From contig NZ_JBPZHB010000006.1 of the NCBI RefSeq assembly GCF_051857545.1, positions 248,001-312,000 on the forward strand: a DNA stretch of 64,000 nucleotides. Reading direction: 5' to 3'. The notes under the pieces were generated by a model. The model was not told where the DNA came from and ran no database searches. It was given only the letters and a program-made list of their open reading frames with translations. Positions 16,961 to 24,871 of the stretch are shown in pieces (the stretch's first letter is position 1; the number at the start of each line of letters is the position of its first letter). The stretch comes from Larkinella sp051857545. Lineage in GTDB: Bacteria; Bacteroidota; Bacteroidia; Cytophagales; Spirosomataceae. A program made the position numbers and the translations under genes.

Positions 16961-18167
16961 AGGCTTTTCCGTTCTCCGGGCGGCCGTTCGAAGCCGTCGG
17001 CTCACCACCACCGGCTGACGGTTTTTTCTTCTTCCGTTTCTTCTTCCGATCGCTGCGGTCGCTGAATTTTTTGTCCAGTTTTTCCAGATCGCTGTTGAGG
17101 GAGTTCAACCCTTTGGCGGTTTCTTTCCGCTCGGCCATCGGCTCCAGCAGGTCAAACGATTCGGGAATAATGCCCTTTTTGTTCAACTCCTGAATCTCCA
17201 TGACACGCGCGATGGGCAGCGGATACCAGGTGCTTTCAGTGCTATAGCCAAACCACATGATCCGCCGGAAAATGTCGGTTTTCTGGAGCGACGCCCGGCC
17301 TTTCTGGGTTTCCAGCGGTTTTTCCACCTGCGGAATATCGCGCAACGCATCCACGTACGTTTCGAGTTCGTAGTTCAGACAGCACTTCAACCGGCCACAC
17401 TGCCCCGACAACTTGCTGGGATTCAGCGACAGGTTTTGGTACCGGGCTGCCGAGGTCGTGATGTTTTTGAAATCGGTCAGCCAGGTCGAGCAGCACAATT
17501 CACGACCGCAGGAGCCAATACCGCCCAGCCGCCCGGCTTCCTGCCGCAAGCTGATCTGCCGCATTTCGACCCGAATTTTGAATTCGGCGGCCAGAATCTT
17601 GATCAGTTCCCGGAAATCGACACGCTCGTCGGACGAATAATAGAAGGTCGCTTTCGTATTATCCGACTGGTATTCAACGTCGGACAGTTTCATATTCAGC
17701 TTGAGTTCCTTCACCACTTCGCGGGTGCGGTACATCGTCGTCAGATCGCGGGCGATGGCCTGCTCGTGTTTTTCGAGGTCTTTCTGCGACGCCACGCGGT
17801 GAATCACTTTCAGATCGTCGGAAAACGGGATGTTTTTCTTCAACATCTGCAAGCGAACCAGTTCCCCCTGGAGCGACACGCAGCCGATGTGATAGCCCGT
17901 TTGCATTTCACAGACAACGTAGTCGCCCGTTGTCAGATCGATCTGGTGCGGATTTCGGTAGTATTCCTTCCGGCCACCCTTAAACTTTACTTCTACGGCT
18001 GCATCGTACCGGCGTGTGGAGGGCGTCTCCATGTTGCTCAACCAGTCGAACACATTCATTTTATTGCAACCGCCGGTGCCACAGGCCCCATTATTCTTGC
18101 ATCCGCCCACGGCTCCGGTCGCGGTTTTGGTCCCACAACCGCCGGTCGTACATGATTTGCATCCCAT
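16959..18167 (-). CDS. PSP1 domain protein (RicT/YaaT-like)
   Basis: 402 residues. The first 35 residues are a Cys/Gly-rich stretch with seven cysteines (starting MGCKSCTTGGCG). The PSP1 core follows (GDYVVCEMQTGYHIGCVSL, KATFYYSSDERVDFRELIK) with the conserved cysteine clusters GIGSCGRELCCSTWL and GQCGRLKCCLNYE, which in related RicT proteins take part in Fe-S cluster binding. The C-terminus is a Lys/Arg-rich tail. In Bacillus RicT acts with RicA/RicF in RNA maturation; Bacteroidota homologues are usually encoded near gld genes. Confidence 0.88.
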   Translation of the reverse strand: MGCKSCTTGGCGTKTATGAVGGCKNNGACGTGGCNKMNVFDWLSNMETPSTRRYDAAVEVKFKGGRKEYYRNPHQIDLTTGDYVVCEMQTGYHIGCVSLQGELVRLQMLKKNIPFSDDLKVIHRVASQKDLEKHEQAIARDLTTMYRTREVVKELKLNMKLSDVEYQSDNTKATFYYSSDERVDFRELIKILAAEFKIRVEMRQISLRQEAGRLGGIGSCGRELCCSTWLTDFKNITTSAARYQNLSLNPSKLSGQCGRLKCCLNYELETYVDALRDIPQVEKPLETQKGRASLQKTDIFRRIMWFGYSTESTWYPLPIARVMEIQELNKKGIIPESFDLLEPMAERKETAKGLNSLNSDLEKLDKKFSDRSDRKKKRKKKKPSAGGGEPTASNGRPENGKA

Positions 18168-18183
18168 AACTCTATCTATAGTT

Positions 18184-18268
18184 AAGAGTTAATAGTGAAA
18201 AATTAAGCGTGAAAAGTGAAAAGTAGACTAGAGAACCGTTTACTTTTAATTTTTAACTCTTAACTCTT
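18184..18268. repeat. Imperfect inverted repeat (AAGAGTTAA type)
   Basis: AAGAGTTAATAGTGAAAAAT beginning at 18184 can pair imperfectly with ATTTTTAACTCTTAACTCTT ending at 18268. It lies just upstream of the PSP1 gene. The rest of the 18168-18544 gap (A/T-rich, with CCGGTTCACGCCGTTCATGAACC near 18372) shows no gene I would support. Confidence 0.5.
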
Positions 18269-18544
18269 CATTCATAACTCGTGATCGTGCGGGCGGCCCC
18301 GCTTCTTTTTGTGCCTTCATCCGGATCACATTTTATATAGATCCAAATTGTGCGGTGAACACTATATTCAACCGGTTCACGCCGTTCATGAACCGATCAA
18401 CCTCAAAATTATACCCTAAATTAATAAAAAAAGGCATAAACGGCTGCATGAACCCAACGACTCCGGGCAGGTTGGGCAGAAACCCCATTCATGATCACAT
18501 GAAAACGGTTAAAATATGTTTAGGATTGACTAAAACCGGAGGTA

Positions 18545-18572
18545 TTTGGCGGTTGCAGGTCACTTACCTTTG
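18545..18572 (+). promoter_or_regulatory. Candidate promoter of the APC permease gene
   Basis: TTTG at 18545-18548 and TACCTTTG at 18565-18572. The -7 element is a perfect TAnnTTTG; the 16-base spacer is shorter than usual. It lies 60 bp before the ATG at 18633. Confidence 0.45.
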
Positions 18573-18632
18573 GATAAATAGTTAAGACATCCGCTTTATC
18601 CGGTGTCGACACCGTCTCCCCGCTTTTCTTTT

Positions 18633-20078
18633 ATGCAAGAACATTCGGCCTTTAAGCCTTCCCTGCGATTAATCGATGCCACGATGCTGGTGGCCGGCAG
18701 CATGATCGGTTCCGGTATTTTTATTGTGAGTGCCGATATTACCCGCAACACCGGCAGCGCGGGCTGGCTGATGGCCGTCTGGCTAATCACCGGCTTCATG
18801 ACCCTGACGGCGGCCCTCAGCTACGGCGAATTGAGCGCCATGTATCCGAAAGCGGGCGGGCAATATGTATACCTGAAAGAAGCCTACAATCCCCTCATCA
18901 GTTTCCTATACGGCTGGAGTTTCTTTACCGTCATTCATACGGCCACCATTGCCGCCGTAGGCGTGGCATTTGCCAAATTCACCGCCTATCTGTTGCCCCA
19001 ATTCAGTGAAGACCACATCATTTTCGACCTGAACTTTCTGCAAATCTCGGCGGCACAGCTTCTGTCAATTCTTATTATCGTATTACTCACCTTCATCAAC
19101 ACCCGCGGGGTCAACAGCGGGAAACTCATTCAAACGACTTTCACCCTGGCCAAACTGCTGAGCCTGCTGGGTCTCATCGTATTCGGGTTTTATGCGATCA
19201 AATCCGATGTCTGGCAAGCCAACTGGACGAACGTCGACATCTGGAACTTACAGAAACTCAGCCCCGATGGAAGCGTTGAATCCTACACGACGCTGGCGGC
19301 TTTTGGTGCCATTGCGGCCGCGATGGTCGGATCGATTTTCAGTAGTGATTCGTGGCATACCGTCACCTTCATTGCCGGCGAAATCAAAAATCCGCAGAAA
19401 AACATCGGGCTCAGTCTGGCCCTCGGTACCATCATCGTCACGGTTATTTACCTGCTCACCAACATCATGTATACCGGCGTGCTGTCGTTGCAGGAGATTG
19501 CCTCGGCCGACAAAGACCGGGTGGCCGTGACGGCGTCTCACGTCATTTTCGGCAATGCCGGAACCACCATCATTGCCATCATGATTATGGTTTCGACGTT
19601 TGGCTGCAACAACGGCCTGATTCTGGCCGGAGCGCGGGTGTATTATTCCATGGCCAAAGACGGCTTGTTTTTCCGGCAAGTGGGGCAACTGAACAAAAAC
19701 TCCGTACCCGGTTTTGCCCTCTGGATTCAGTGCCTCGTGGCCTGTGTCTGGAGCCTGAGCGGCCGTTATGGTGACTTGCTCGATATGATTTCGTTCGTGG
19801 TTGTGGTTTTTTACATGCTGACGATTGCCGGTATTTTCATCCTGCGAACGAAACGCCCCGACGCGCCAAGACCCTACAAAGCTGTTGGCTACCCGGTTTT
19901 GCCGGTTCTATACATTCTGATGGGCCTCGCGTTTTGCCTCCTGCTGATTATCTACAAACCCACCTATACCTGGCCCGGACTCATCATCACCCTCACCGGT
20001 ATCCCGATTTATTTCCTGATCAGGAAAAACCGGAATAGCGGTGAGAAGCTCCCGGAAACGTTCGAAAAACAGATCTAA
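18633..20078 (+). CDS. APC superfamily amino-acid permease
   Basis: 481 residues with about twelve membrane helices. The first carries the APC substrate/backbone motif LVAGSMIGSGIFIVSADI; helix 3 has ALSYGELSAMYPKAGGQYVYLKEAYNP split over two segments. The start at ATG 18633 is preferred over an in-frame GTG at 18603. The length and motifs fit the LAT/amino-acid-polyamine-organocation group. Substrate is unknown. The gene converges on the AraC regulator 9 bp away, so it need not be that regulator's target. Confidence 0.88.
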   Translation: MQEHSAFKPSLRLIDATMLVAGSMIGSGIFIVSADITRNTGSAGWLMAVWLITGFMTLTAALSYGELSAMYPKAGGQYVYLKEAYNPLISFLYGWSFFTVIHTATIAAVGVAFAKFTAYLLPQFSEDHIIFDLNFLQISAAQLLSILIIVLLTFINTRGVNSGKLIQTTFTLAKLLSLLGLIVFGFYAIKSDVWQANWTNVDIWNLQKLSPDGSVESYTTLAAFGAIAAAMVGSIFSSDSWHTVTFIAGEIKNPQKNIGLSLALGTIIVTVIYLLTNIMYTGVLSLQEIASADKDRVAVTASHVIFGNAGTTIIAIMIMVSTFGCNNGLILAGARVYYSMAKDGLFFRQVGQLNKNSVPGFALWIQCLVACVWSLSGRYGDLLDMISFVVVVFYMLTIAGIFILRTKRPDAPRPYKAVGYPVLPVLYILMGLAFCLLLIIYKPTYTWPGLIITLTGIPIYFLIRKNRNSGEKLPETFEKQI

Positions 20079-20087
20079 ACCATTGCC

Positions 20088-20963
20088 TTACTTGCTCTTG
20101 TATTCCCGGATGTAGTCGCTGGGCGACATGCCGGTGGTTTTTCTGAAAACCCGGTTAAAATTGGTGGCGCTGTTGAACCCCGTCGAATAGGCAATGCTGG
20201 AAATGCCGTCGTTGCTGCTGTTGATGATTCGCTTACAGGCTTCGTTGATCCGGATTTCGTTCAAAAACGTGTTGTACGTTTTGCGGGTGTGCTTCTTGAA
20301 GTATTTGCAGAACGCGTGCGGAGTAATGTGGGCGATGTCGGCAATTTTGTCGAGCGTGATGGGCTCGGCATAATGATCGAGCGTATACTGGAAGACGTCA
20401 TTCATCCGCATGCCATCCGAATCCGAAAATGAATAATCGGCGAACCCCGTTTGCAACGACTTCCAGCCTTTTACTTCCTTCGAAAAATATTGAAACAATT
20501 GAATAACCGCCAGCAGCCGATCCAGATTGGTCTTGTCTTCCAAAGATTTCAGGATTTTGGCAACGTATTCGGTGTGTTCGGCCGGAAGTTGCAGGCCATT
20601 CTGGATGAGGTCGAGAAACCGGCTGATCGACTCCATTTCGGGCAAAGCCAGAAAGGCTTTCGGAATCCGTTCCAGATCGAAAAAGATGTGGATCGCGTGG
20701 GCATTCCCAAGCCGTGGATTCGTAAAATGCCCCGGCTCCGATTTAAACATGTGGGGCTGGTTCGGCCCCAGAATGTAGACTTCATTGGGCCGGAAAGCCT
20801 GGCTGTAGTTACCCACCATCAAGGTACCTTTCCCTCTGAGGATGAGCGTGATCTGGAGTTGTTTATGCCGGTGAAAATGGTTGTAGAAATGAGCCAGGAA
20901 GTCCTCGTCTACAATTACGGAATCCTCTTTGGGGGCAGGCGGAGTAAATTGTAGTACTTTCAT
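20088..20963 (-). CDS. AraC family transcriptional regulator
   Basis: 291 residues. The N-terminal half is a cupin-type sensor (DEDFLAHFYNHFHRHKQLQI, GNYSQAFRPNEVYILGPNQP). The C-terminal 100 residues hold two helix-turn-helix units: ITLDKIADIAHITPHAFCKY and ISSIAYSTGFNSATNFNRVF, followed by TGMSPSDYIREYK. It probably responds to a small molecule, perhaps a sugar. A 448-bp gap lies upstream, before the end of the proline dehydrogenase gene. Confidence 0.9.
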   Translation of the reverse strand: MKVLQFTPPAPKEDSVIVDEDFLAHFYNHFHRHKQLQITLILRGKGTLMVGNYSQAFRPNEVYILGPNQPHMFKSEPGHFTNPRLGNAHAIHIFFDLERIPKAFLALPEMESISRFLDLIQNGLQLPAEHTEYVAKILKSLEDKTNLDRLLAVIQLFQYFSKEVKGWKSLQTGFADYSFSDSDGMRMNDVFQYTLDHYAEPITLDKIADIAHITPHAFCKYFKKHTRKTYNTFLNEIRINEACKRIINSSNDGISSIAYSTGFNSATNFNRVFRKTTGMSPSDYIREYKSK

Positions 20964-21310
20964 ACAGTCAAATCAGGTAATTGTTTAACCATTAAACATC
21001 AAAATAGTACAATTAGAGATGGCAAGGCCTTTACAATGACCGGCAAAATGAACGGTTTTACAAGTTTACTTCATTTAACGGTTGTTTTTTGAAGTATATA
21101 CCAATATTATCATTGTTCTATATATTTTACAAACAAACGGATAATATTGGTTGATTATTGGTTAATACTGTTACAAAAGTTCGTTTTGAAACCGTATATC
21201 GGAATAGTATCAAAGTTTCGCAGAAGTTTGTTTTTCACTCTTGAAATGATTACAATTTTCAAAGTTCACCAAACGTCCTGAAAACGAGAGTAAATCGCTT
21301 TGTAAAGGCG
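20964..21310. other. A/T-rich intergenic stretch without a gene
   Basis: This is the region upstream of the AraC gene. It is rich in A/T, with no open frame I would support. It presumably contains the AraC gene's promoter on the minus strand, but I could not place one with a good consensus. Confidence 0.5.
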
Positions 21311-21397
21311 GTATTATCATACTGAGAGGGCTACGATACCGCTGACAGGGTCTTTGACCGCTGTCGGGGTATCGTAGCCCTCTCAGTATGATAATAC
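21311..21397. repeat. Inverted repeat, 30-bp perfect arms
   Basis: Arm 21311-21340 (starting GTATTATCATACTGAGAGGG) is an exact reverse complement of 21368-21397. The 27-base centre contains a further GACAG/CTGTC pairing. It lies directly after the proline dehydrogenase stop codon on the minus strand and could serve as its transcription end. Confidence 0.88.
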
Positions 21398-21411
21398 GAA
21401 AACCGAGCCAG

Positions 21412-22626
21412 TTATAACTTCCTTCTGGCCACTTCTTTCCGGATCAAAAACAACTCCCGGCTGGTTTGCCCGGCCACCGAACTGTTTTCCTGCGCCCGTC
21501 TCATCAAATACGGAATAACGTCGGCGATGGGTCCATACGGAAGATACTTGCTCACGTTGCAACCCATTTTGGCAAGATTGAACGTGATGTGGTCGCTCAT
21601 GCCGAAAAGCTGGGAAAAATGAATGTGCGGGTGGTTGAGCGGTAGGTCGGCGTCGAGTAGTTTCTGGACGGTGTGCTGCACGCTGTATTCATTGTGCGAG
21701 GCTACAATCAGCGAAATCCGGTCGAGATGGTCTAGGCAAAAATCAATCGCAGCGTTAAAATCCCGGTCACTGGCCGCTTTGTCAGGCTGGATCAAAACGG
21801 TTTCATTGCGCTCCAGCGCCCGTTTTCGCTCTTTCTCCATGTAGGCCCCCCGGACAATTTTGACACCCAGAATGGCGTTGCGGTTTCGGGCCAGTGCAAA
21901 GCTCCGTTCCAGAAACGAAAGCCGGTCGTGCCGGTATAGCTGGACGGTATTGAAAACGACGGCGTCCTTTTGATTGAAAACCGTCATCACCTGCATTGTC
22001 AGCGCATCGATCGTATCCTGAATCCACGATTCTTCAGCATCTATTACTATTCCAATGTTGAGATTAGCGCCCGTTTCGCAAACTTCAACCGTTCGGCTGA
22101 CCACCCGCTCCCATTCCTGCCTTTCGGCAGACGTCAGCGAACCGGTATCGATCTCGACGGTCTGATCGGTCAGCCGAACCAGGGGGTTCAGCTTTTCCAG
22201 TAAGGCAAACCGCGCCAGGCCCGTAATCTTGATGCCCATCAACGGCACGTTGGGGCGGGTAGCGGCAAACCGAACGACCCGAATGAACTCTTCCTTCGTC
22301 CGGTCGAAGTCGGCTTCGGTTTCCTTGCCTTCCGCGCCATAATCCAAAATGGCCTGCACGTTGAACCGATCGAGCGTTTTGATGGTATCTATCGTTTGAT
22401 CAAGGCTTTCCCCACCAACAAATTGCTCAAAAATGGTGGACCGGATCAGGCCTTTCACCGGCAGATTCCATTTTACGGCCAGGGAGGTAAGTCCCGCTCC
22501 CAGGCTCACCAGCCAGTTTTGATTCATCAGGGTGAACATCACCTGCGCTTTCCGCAACTGCTGATCGGTTTTATAAGCGAAGGCATCGGCTGTATTATCC
22601 AGGTCTATTTTCGTTCCGTTTTTCAT
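21412..22626 (-). CDS. Proline dehydrogenase
   Basis: 404 residues from the ATG at 22626, where MKNGTKIDLDNTADAFAYKT begins as in Bacteroidota homologues; an upstream in-frame start would add 36 unlikely residues. Motifs of the FAD-binding TIM barrel are present: GVKIVRGAYMEKERKRALE, ASHNEYSVQH and the C-terminal YLPYGPIADVIPYLMRRAQEN. It oxidises proline to pyrroline-5-carboxylate. The next enzyme, PruA, is encoded divergently 145 bp away, so both steps may be controlled from the shared gap. Confidence 0.92.
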   Translation of the reverse strand: MKNGTKIDLDNTADAFAYKTDQQLRKAQVMFTLMNQNWLVSLGAGLTSLAVKWNLPVKGLIRSTIFEQFVGGESLDQTIDTIKTLDRFNVQAILDYGAEGKETEADFDRTKEEFIRVVRFAATRPNVPLMGIKITGLARFALLEKLNPLVRLTDQTVEIDTGSLTSAERQEWERVVSRTVEVCETGANLNIGIVIDAEESWIQDTIDALTMQVMTVFNQKDAVVFNTVQLYRHDRLSFLERSFALARNRNAILGVKIVRGAYMEKERKRALERNETVLIQPDKAASDRDFNAAIDFCLDHLDRISLIVASHNEYSVQHTVQKLLDADLPLNHPHIHFSQLFGMSDHITFNLAKMGCNVSKYLPYGPIADVIPYLMRRAQENSSVAGQTSRELFLIRKEVARRKL

Positions 22627-22675
22627 CGTCAGTATTTTGTCCCCTAATGTATAACGGGAATTTCGGGTATGGCGG

Positions 22676-22717
22676 TTTTGGCAATTTTGGATGACATTTG
22701 GACAATTTTGGATGCAA
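22676..22717. promoter_or_regulatory. Tandem 21-bp direct repeats between proline dehydrogenase and pruA
   Basis: Two consecutive 21-bp units (22676-22696 and 22697-22717) share CAATTTTGGATG at the same internal position, exactly two helical turns apart. A TACCTTTG -7-like element for pruA follows at 22737-22744. Placement in the divergent gap suggests an activator or repressor site controlling proline catabolism. Confidence 0.55.
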
Positions 22718-22771
22718 AGGAAGAACCGGGGCATAATACCTTTGAAGGACTGATTTTATCACCTATTGTTT

Positions 22772-24403
22772 ATGTCAAAAGGATTTTTCCGTGTTCCGGA
22801 ACCCCGAAATGAACCGGTTTATTCGTACGCACCCGGGACGCCCGAACGCGCTAAATTGAAGGAAGCCCTGGCAAACGCCCGGGCGCAGGAAGTGGACATT
22901 CCTCTCTACATCGGGGATCGTGAAGTCCGAACGGGTACCAAACGAGCCATTCGCCCCCCCCACGACCATCACCATATTCTGGGCTATTACCACGAAGGCG
23001 ATGCCAGCCATGTTCAGGAAGCCATCGAAGCCGCCATGGCGGCCAAACCCCGCTGGGAAGCCCTGCCCTGGGAAGAACGCGCGGCTATTTTCCTGAAAGC
23101 CGCCGAACTGATCGCCGGACCTTACCGCTATAAAATCAATGCGGCCACCATGCTCGGCCAGTCGAAAAACGCCTACCAGGCCGAGATCGACTCCGCGTGC
23201 GAACTCATTGACTTCTTGCGGTTTAATGTTTCATACATGGCAAAAATTTATGCCATCCAGCCCAATTCTTCGCCGGGCGTCTGGAACCGGCTGGAGCAAC
23301 GTCCCCTGGAAGGATTCGTGTTTGCGCTGACGCCCTTCAATTTCACAGCCATTGCCGGAAACCTGCCGACTTCGGCGGCCATGATGGGCAACGTAGTGGT
23401 CTGGAAACCGTCTGAAAACCAAGTGTATGCGGCTCAAGTGATCATGGATGTGCTGAAAGAGGCCGGTTTGCCCGGTGGCGTTATCAACCTGATCAACGTG
23501 GATGGTCCCGTTGCTGGAGATGTTGTTTTTAGTCATCCTGACTTTGCCGGCATTCACTTCACGGGCTCGACGGCGGTTTTTCAAACGATCTGGAAAACCA
23601 TTGGCAATTCCATCGCTATCTACAAAAGCTACCCGCGCATTGTGGGCGAAACCGGCGGGAAAGATTTTATTCTGGCGCACCCCAGCGCCGACGTAGAAGC
23701 CGTGTCAACCGCTTTGGTGCGGGGTGCGTTCGAATACCAGGGACAAAAATGTTCGGCGGCTTCCCGCGCCTATTTACCGGCGTCGTTGTGGGCGGCTATC
23801 CGGGAAAAAGTGGTTCAGGATCTAAGTACCATCAAAATGGGGCCGGTCGAAGACTTCGGTAATTTCGTGAATGCCGTGATTTCCGAACGCTCGTTCGACA
23901 AACTGGCCCGCTACATCGATCAGGCTAAAAACGACGAGGGCGTTGAGATAGTAGCCGGTGGATCGTATGACAAAACCGTTGGGTATTTTATTCAACCGAC
24001 GGTTTTGCGGGTCGACAATCCGCAGTATGTGACGATGTGCGAAGAGCTGTTTGGCCCGGTTTTGACGGTGTATGTCTACGACGATGACGAATATGAAGCC
24101 ATGCTGGACATTATCGATAAAACGTCCATCTACGCGCTCACTGGATCGATCCTGTCCGGCGACCGGTATGCCATCGAACTGGCGACCACTCGCTTGCGGA
24201 ATGCTGCGGGCAATTTTTATATCAACGACAAGCCGACCGGTGCGGTGGTGGGTCAACAGCCTTTCGGGGGCGCGCGGGGATCGGGAACGAACGACAAAGC
24301 CGGGTCGGAGTTGAACCTGCTGCGGTGGGTATCGGCCCGAACCATCAAGGAAACCTTTGATGCTCCCAAAAAATACCAGTACCCTTTTCTGAATTCCGAT
24401 TGA
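22772..24403 (+). CDS. pruA: L-glutamate gamma-semialdehyde (1-pyrroline-5-carboxylate) dehydrogenase
   Basis: 543 residues from the ATG at 22772 (an in-frame TTG two codons earlier is less likely). ALDH-superfamily motifs: FALTPFNFTAIAGNLPTSAA, GETGGKDFILAHPSADVE with the general-base Glu, catalytic Cys327 in YQGQKCSAASR, and CEELFGPVLTVYVYDD. It is a single-function protein of the eukaryote/Bacteroidota P5CDH type, not a PutA fusion. It converts glutamate semialdehyde to glutamate using NAD and completes proline breakdown with the divergent proline dehydrogenase. Confidence 0.94.
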   Translation: MSKGFFRVPEPRNEPVYSYAPGTPERAKLKEALANARAQEVDIPLYIGDREVRTGTKRAIRPPHDHHHILGYYHEGDASHVQEAIEAAMAAKPRWEALPWEERAAIFLKAAELIAGPYRYKINAATMLGQSKNAYQAEIDSACELIDFLRFNVSYMAKIYAIQPNSSPGVWNRLEQRPLEGFVFALTPFNFTAIAGNLPTSAAMMGNVVVWKPSENQVYAAQVIMDVLKEAGLPGGVINLINVDGPVAGDVVFSHPDFAGIHFTGSTAVFQTIWKTIGNSIAIYKSYPRIVGETGGKDFILAHPSADVEAVSTALVRGAFEYQGQKCSAASRAYLPASLWAAIREKVVQDLSTIKMGPVEDFGNFVNAVISERSFDKLARYIDQAKNDEGVEIVAGGSYDKTVGYFIQPTVLRVDNPQYVTMCEELFGPVLTVYVYDDDEYEAMLDIIDKTSIYALTGSILSGDRYAIELATTRLRNAAGNFYINDKPTGAVVGQQPFGGARGSGTNDKAGSELNLLRWVSARTIKETFDAPKKYQYPFLNSD

Positions 24404-24438
24404 GCAAACCAGCGGTTTTTCTTGACTGCGTAGCAATC

Positions 24439-24476
24439 TACCGGTATGGCGATACTGCTATACCGGTATTTTTTTT
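24439..24476 (+). terminator. pruA terminator
   Basis: TACCGGTAT (24439-24447) pairs with ATACCGGTA (24460-24468), followed by a run of T residues. It lies 36 bp after the pruA stop codon. Confidence 0.85.
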
Positions 24477-24871
24477 AGATAAAATAGGGATTTGCTTTTA
24501 CATTTTCCCAATTCGTCAGGCATTTTGAAAAAATAGGAATTAATAAATTTTAAGCGATTCTCTTTTCTAAAATAGCCGAATATTATTCTACAATAAAAGT
24601 AGTTAAAGATCAATTCTTTGGGGGCTTAACAAAAATTGTCTATTGATAAATAGATTTTAGCCGAATGGCATTGCCTTCATTTTGGGAAAGAAAATGTTGC
24701 TTTTCTTTGTTTGAGAACACCAAACCGTGGTGTTCCGGATGCGCTGAATCAGGCAGAGTTCTGGTACCGATCAATCCGACCGACGCAGGCAAAGAAACCT
24801 GTAGACTCCGACCTGACTGGCATTCTGGACTACTCAGCATGCAATTAACCCCAATCATACCGTAGGTGACT
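24477..24871. other. Leader/promoter region of the SusC operon
   Basis: This 395-bp stretch before the SusC start is A/T-rich in its first half. A short open frame (24665-24865) ends just before the SusC start, but it has no recognisable features and I do not call it a gene. No anti-sigma or sigma factor gene is adjacent, so control by a local ECF pair is not evident. Confidence 0.4.

Noticed and set aside
24665..24865. A 66-residue frame ending just before the SusC start
   Set aside because: No signal or domain, no similarity to an anti-sigma or leader peptide family; it is more likely untranslated leader.
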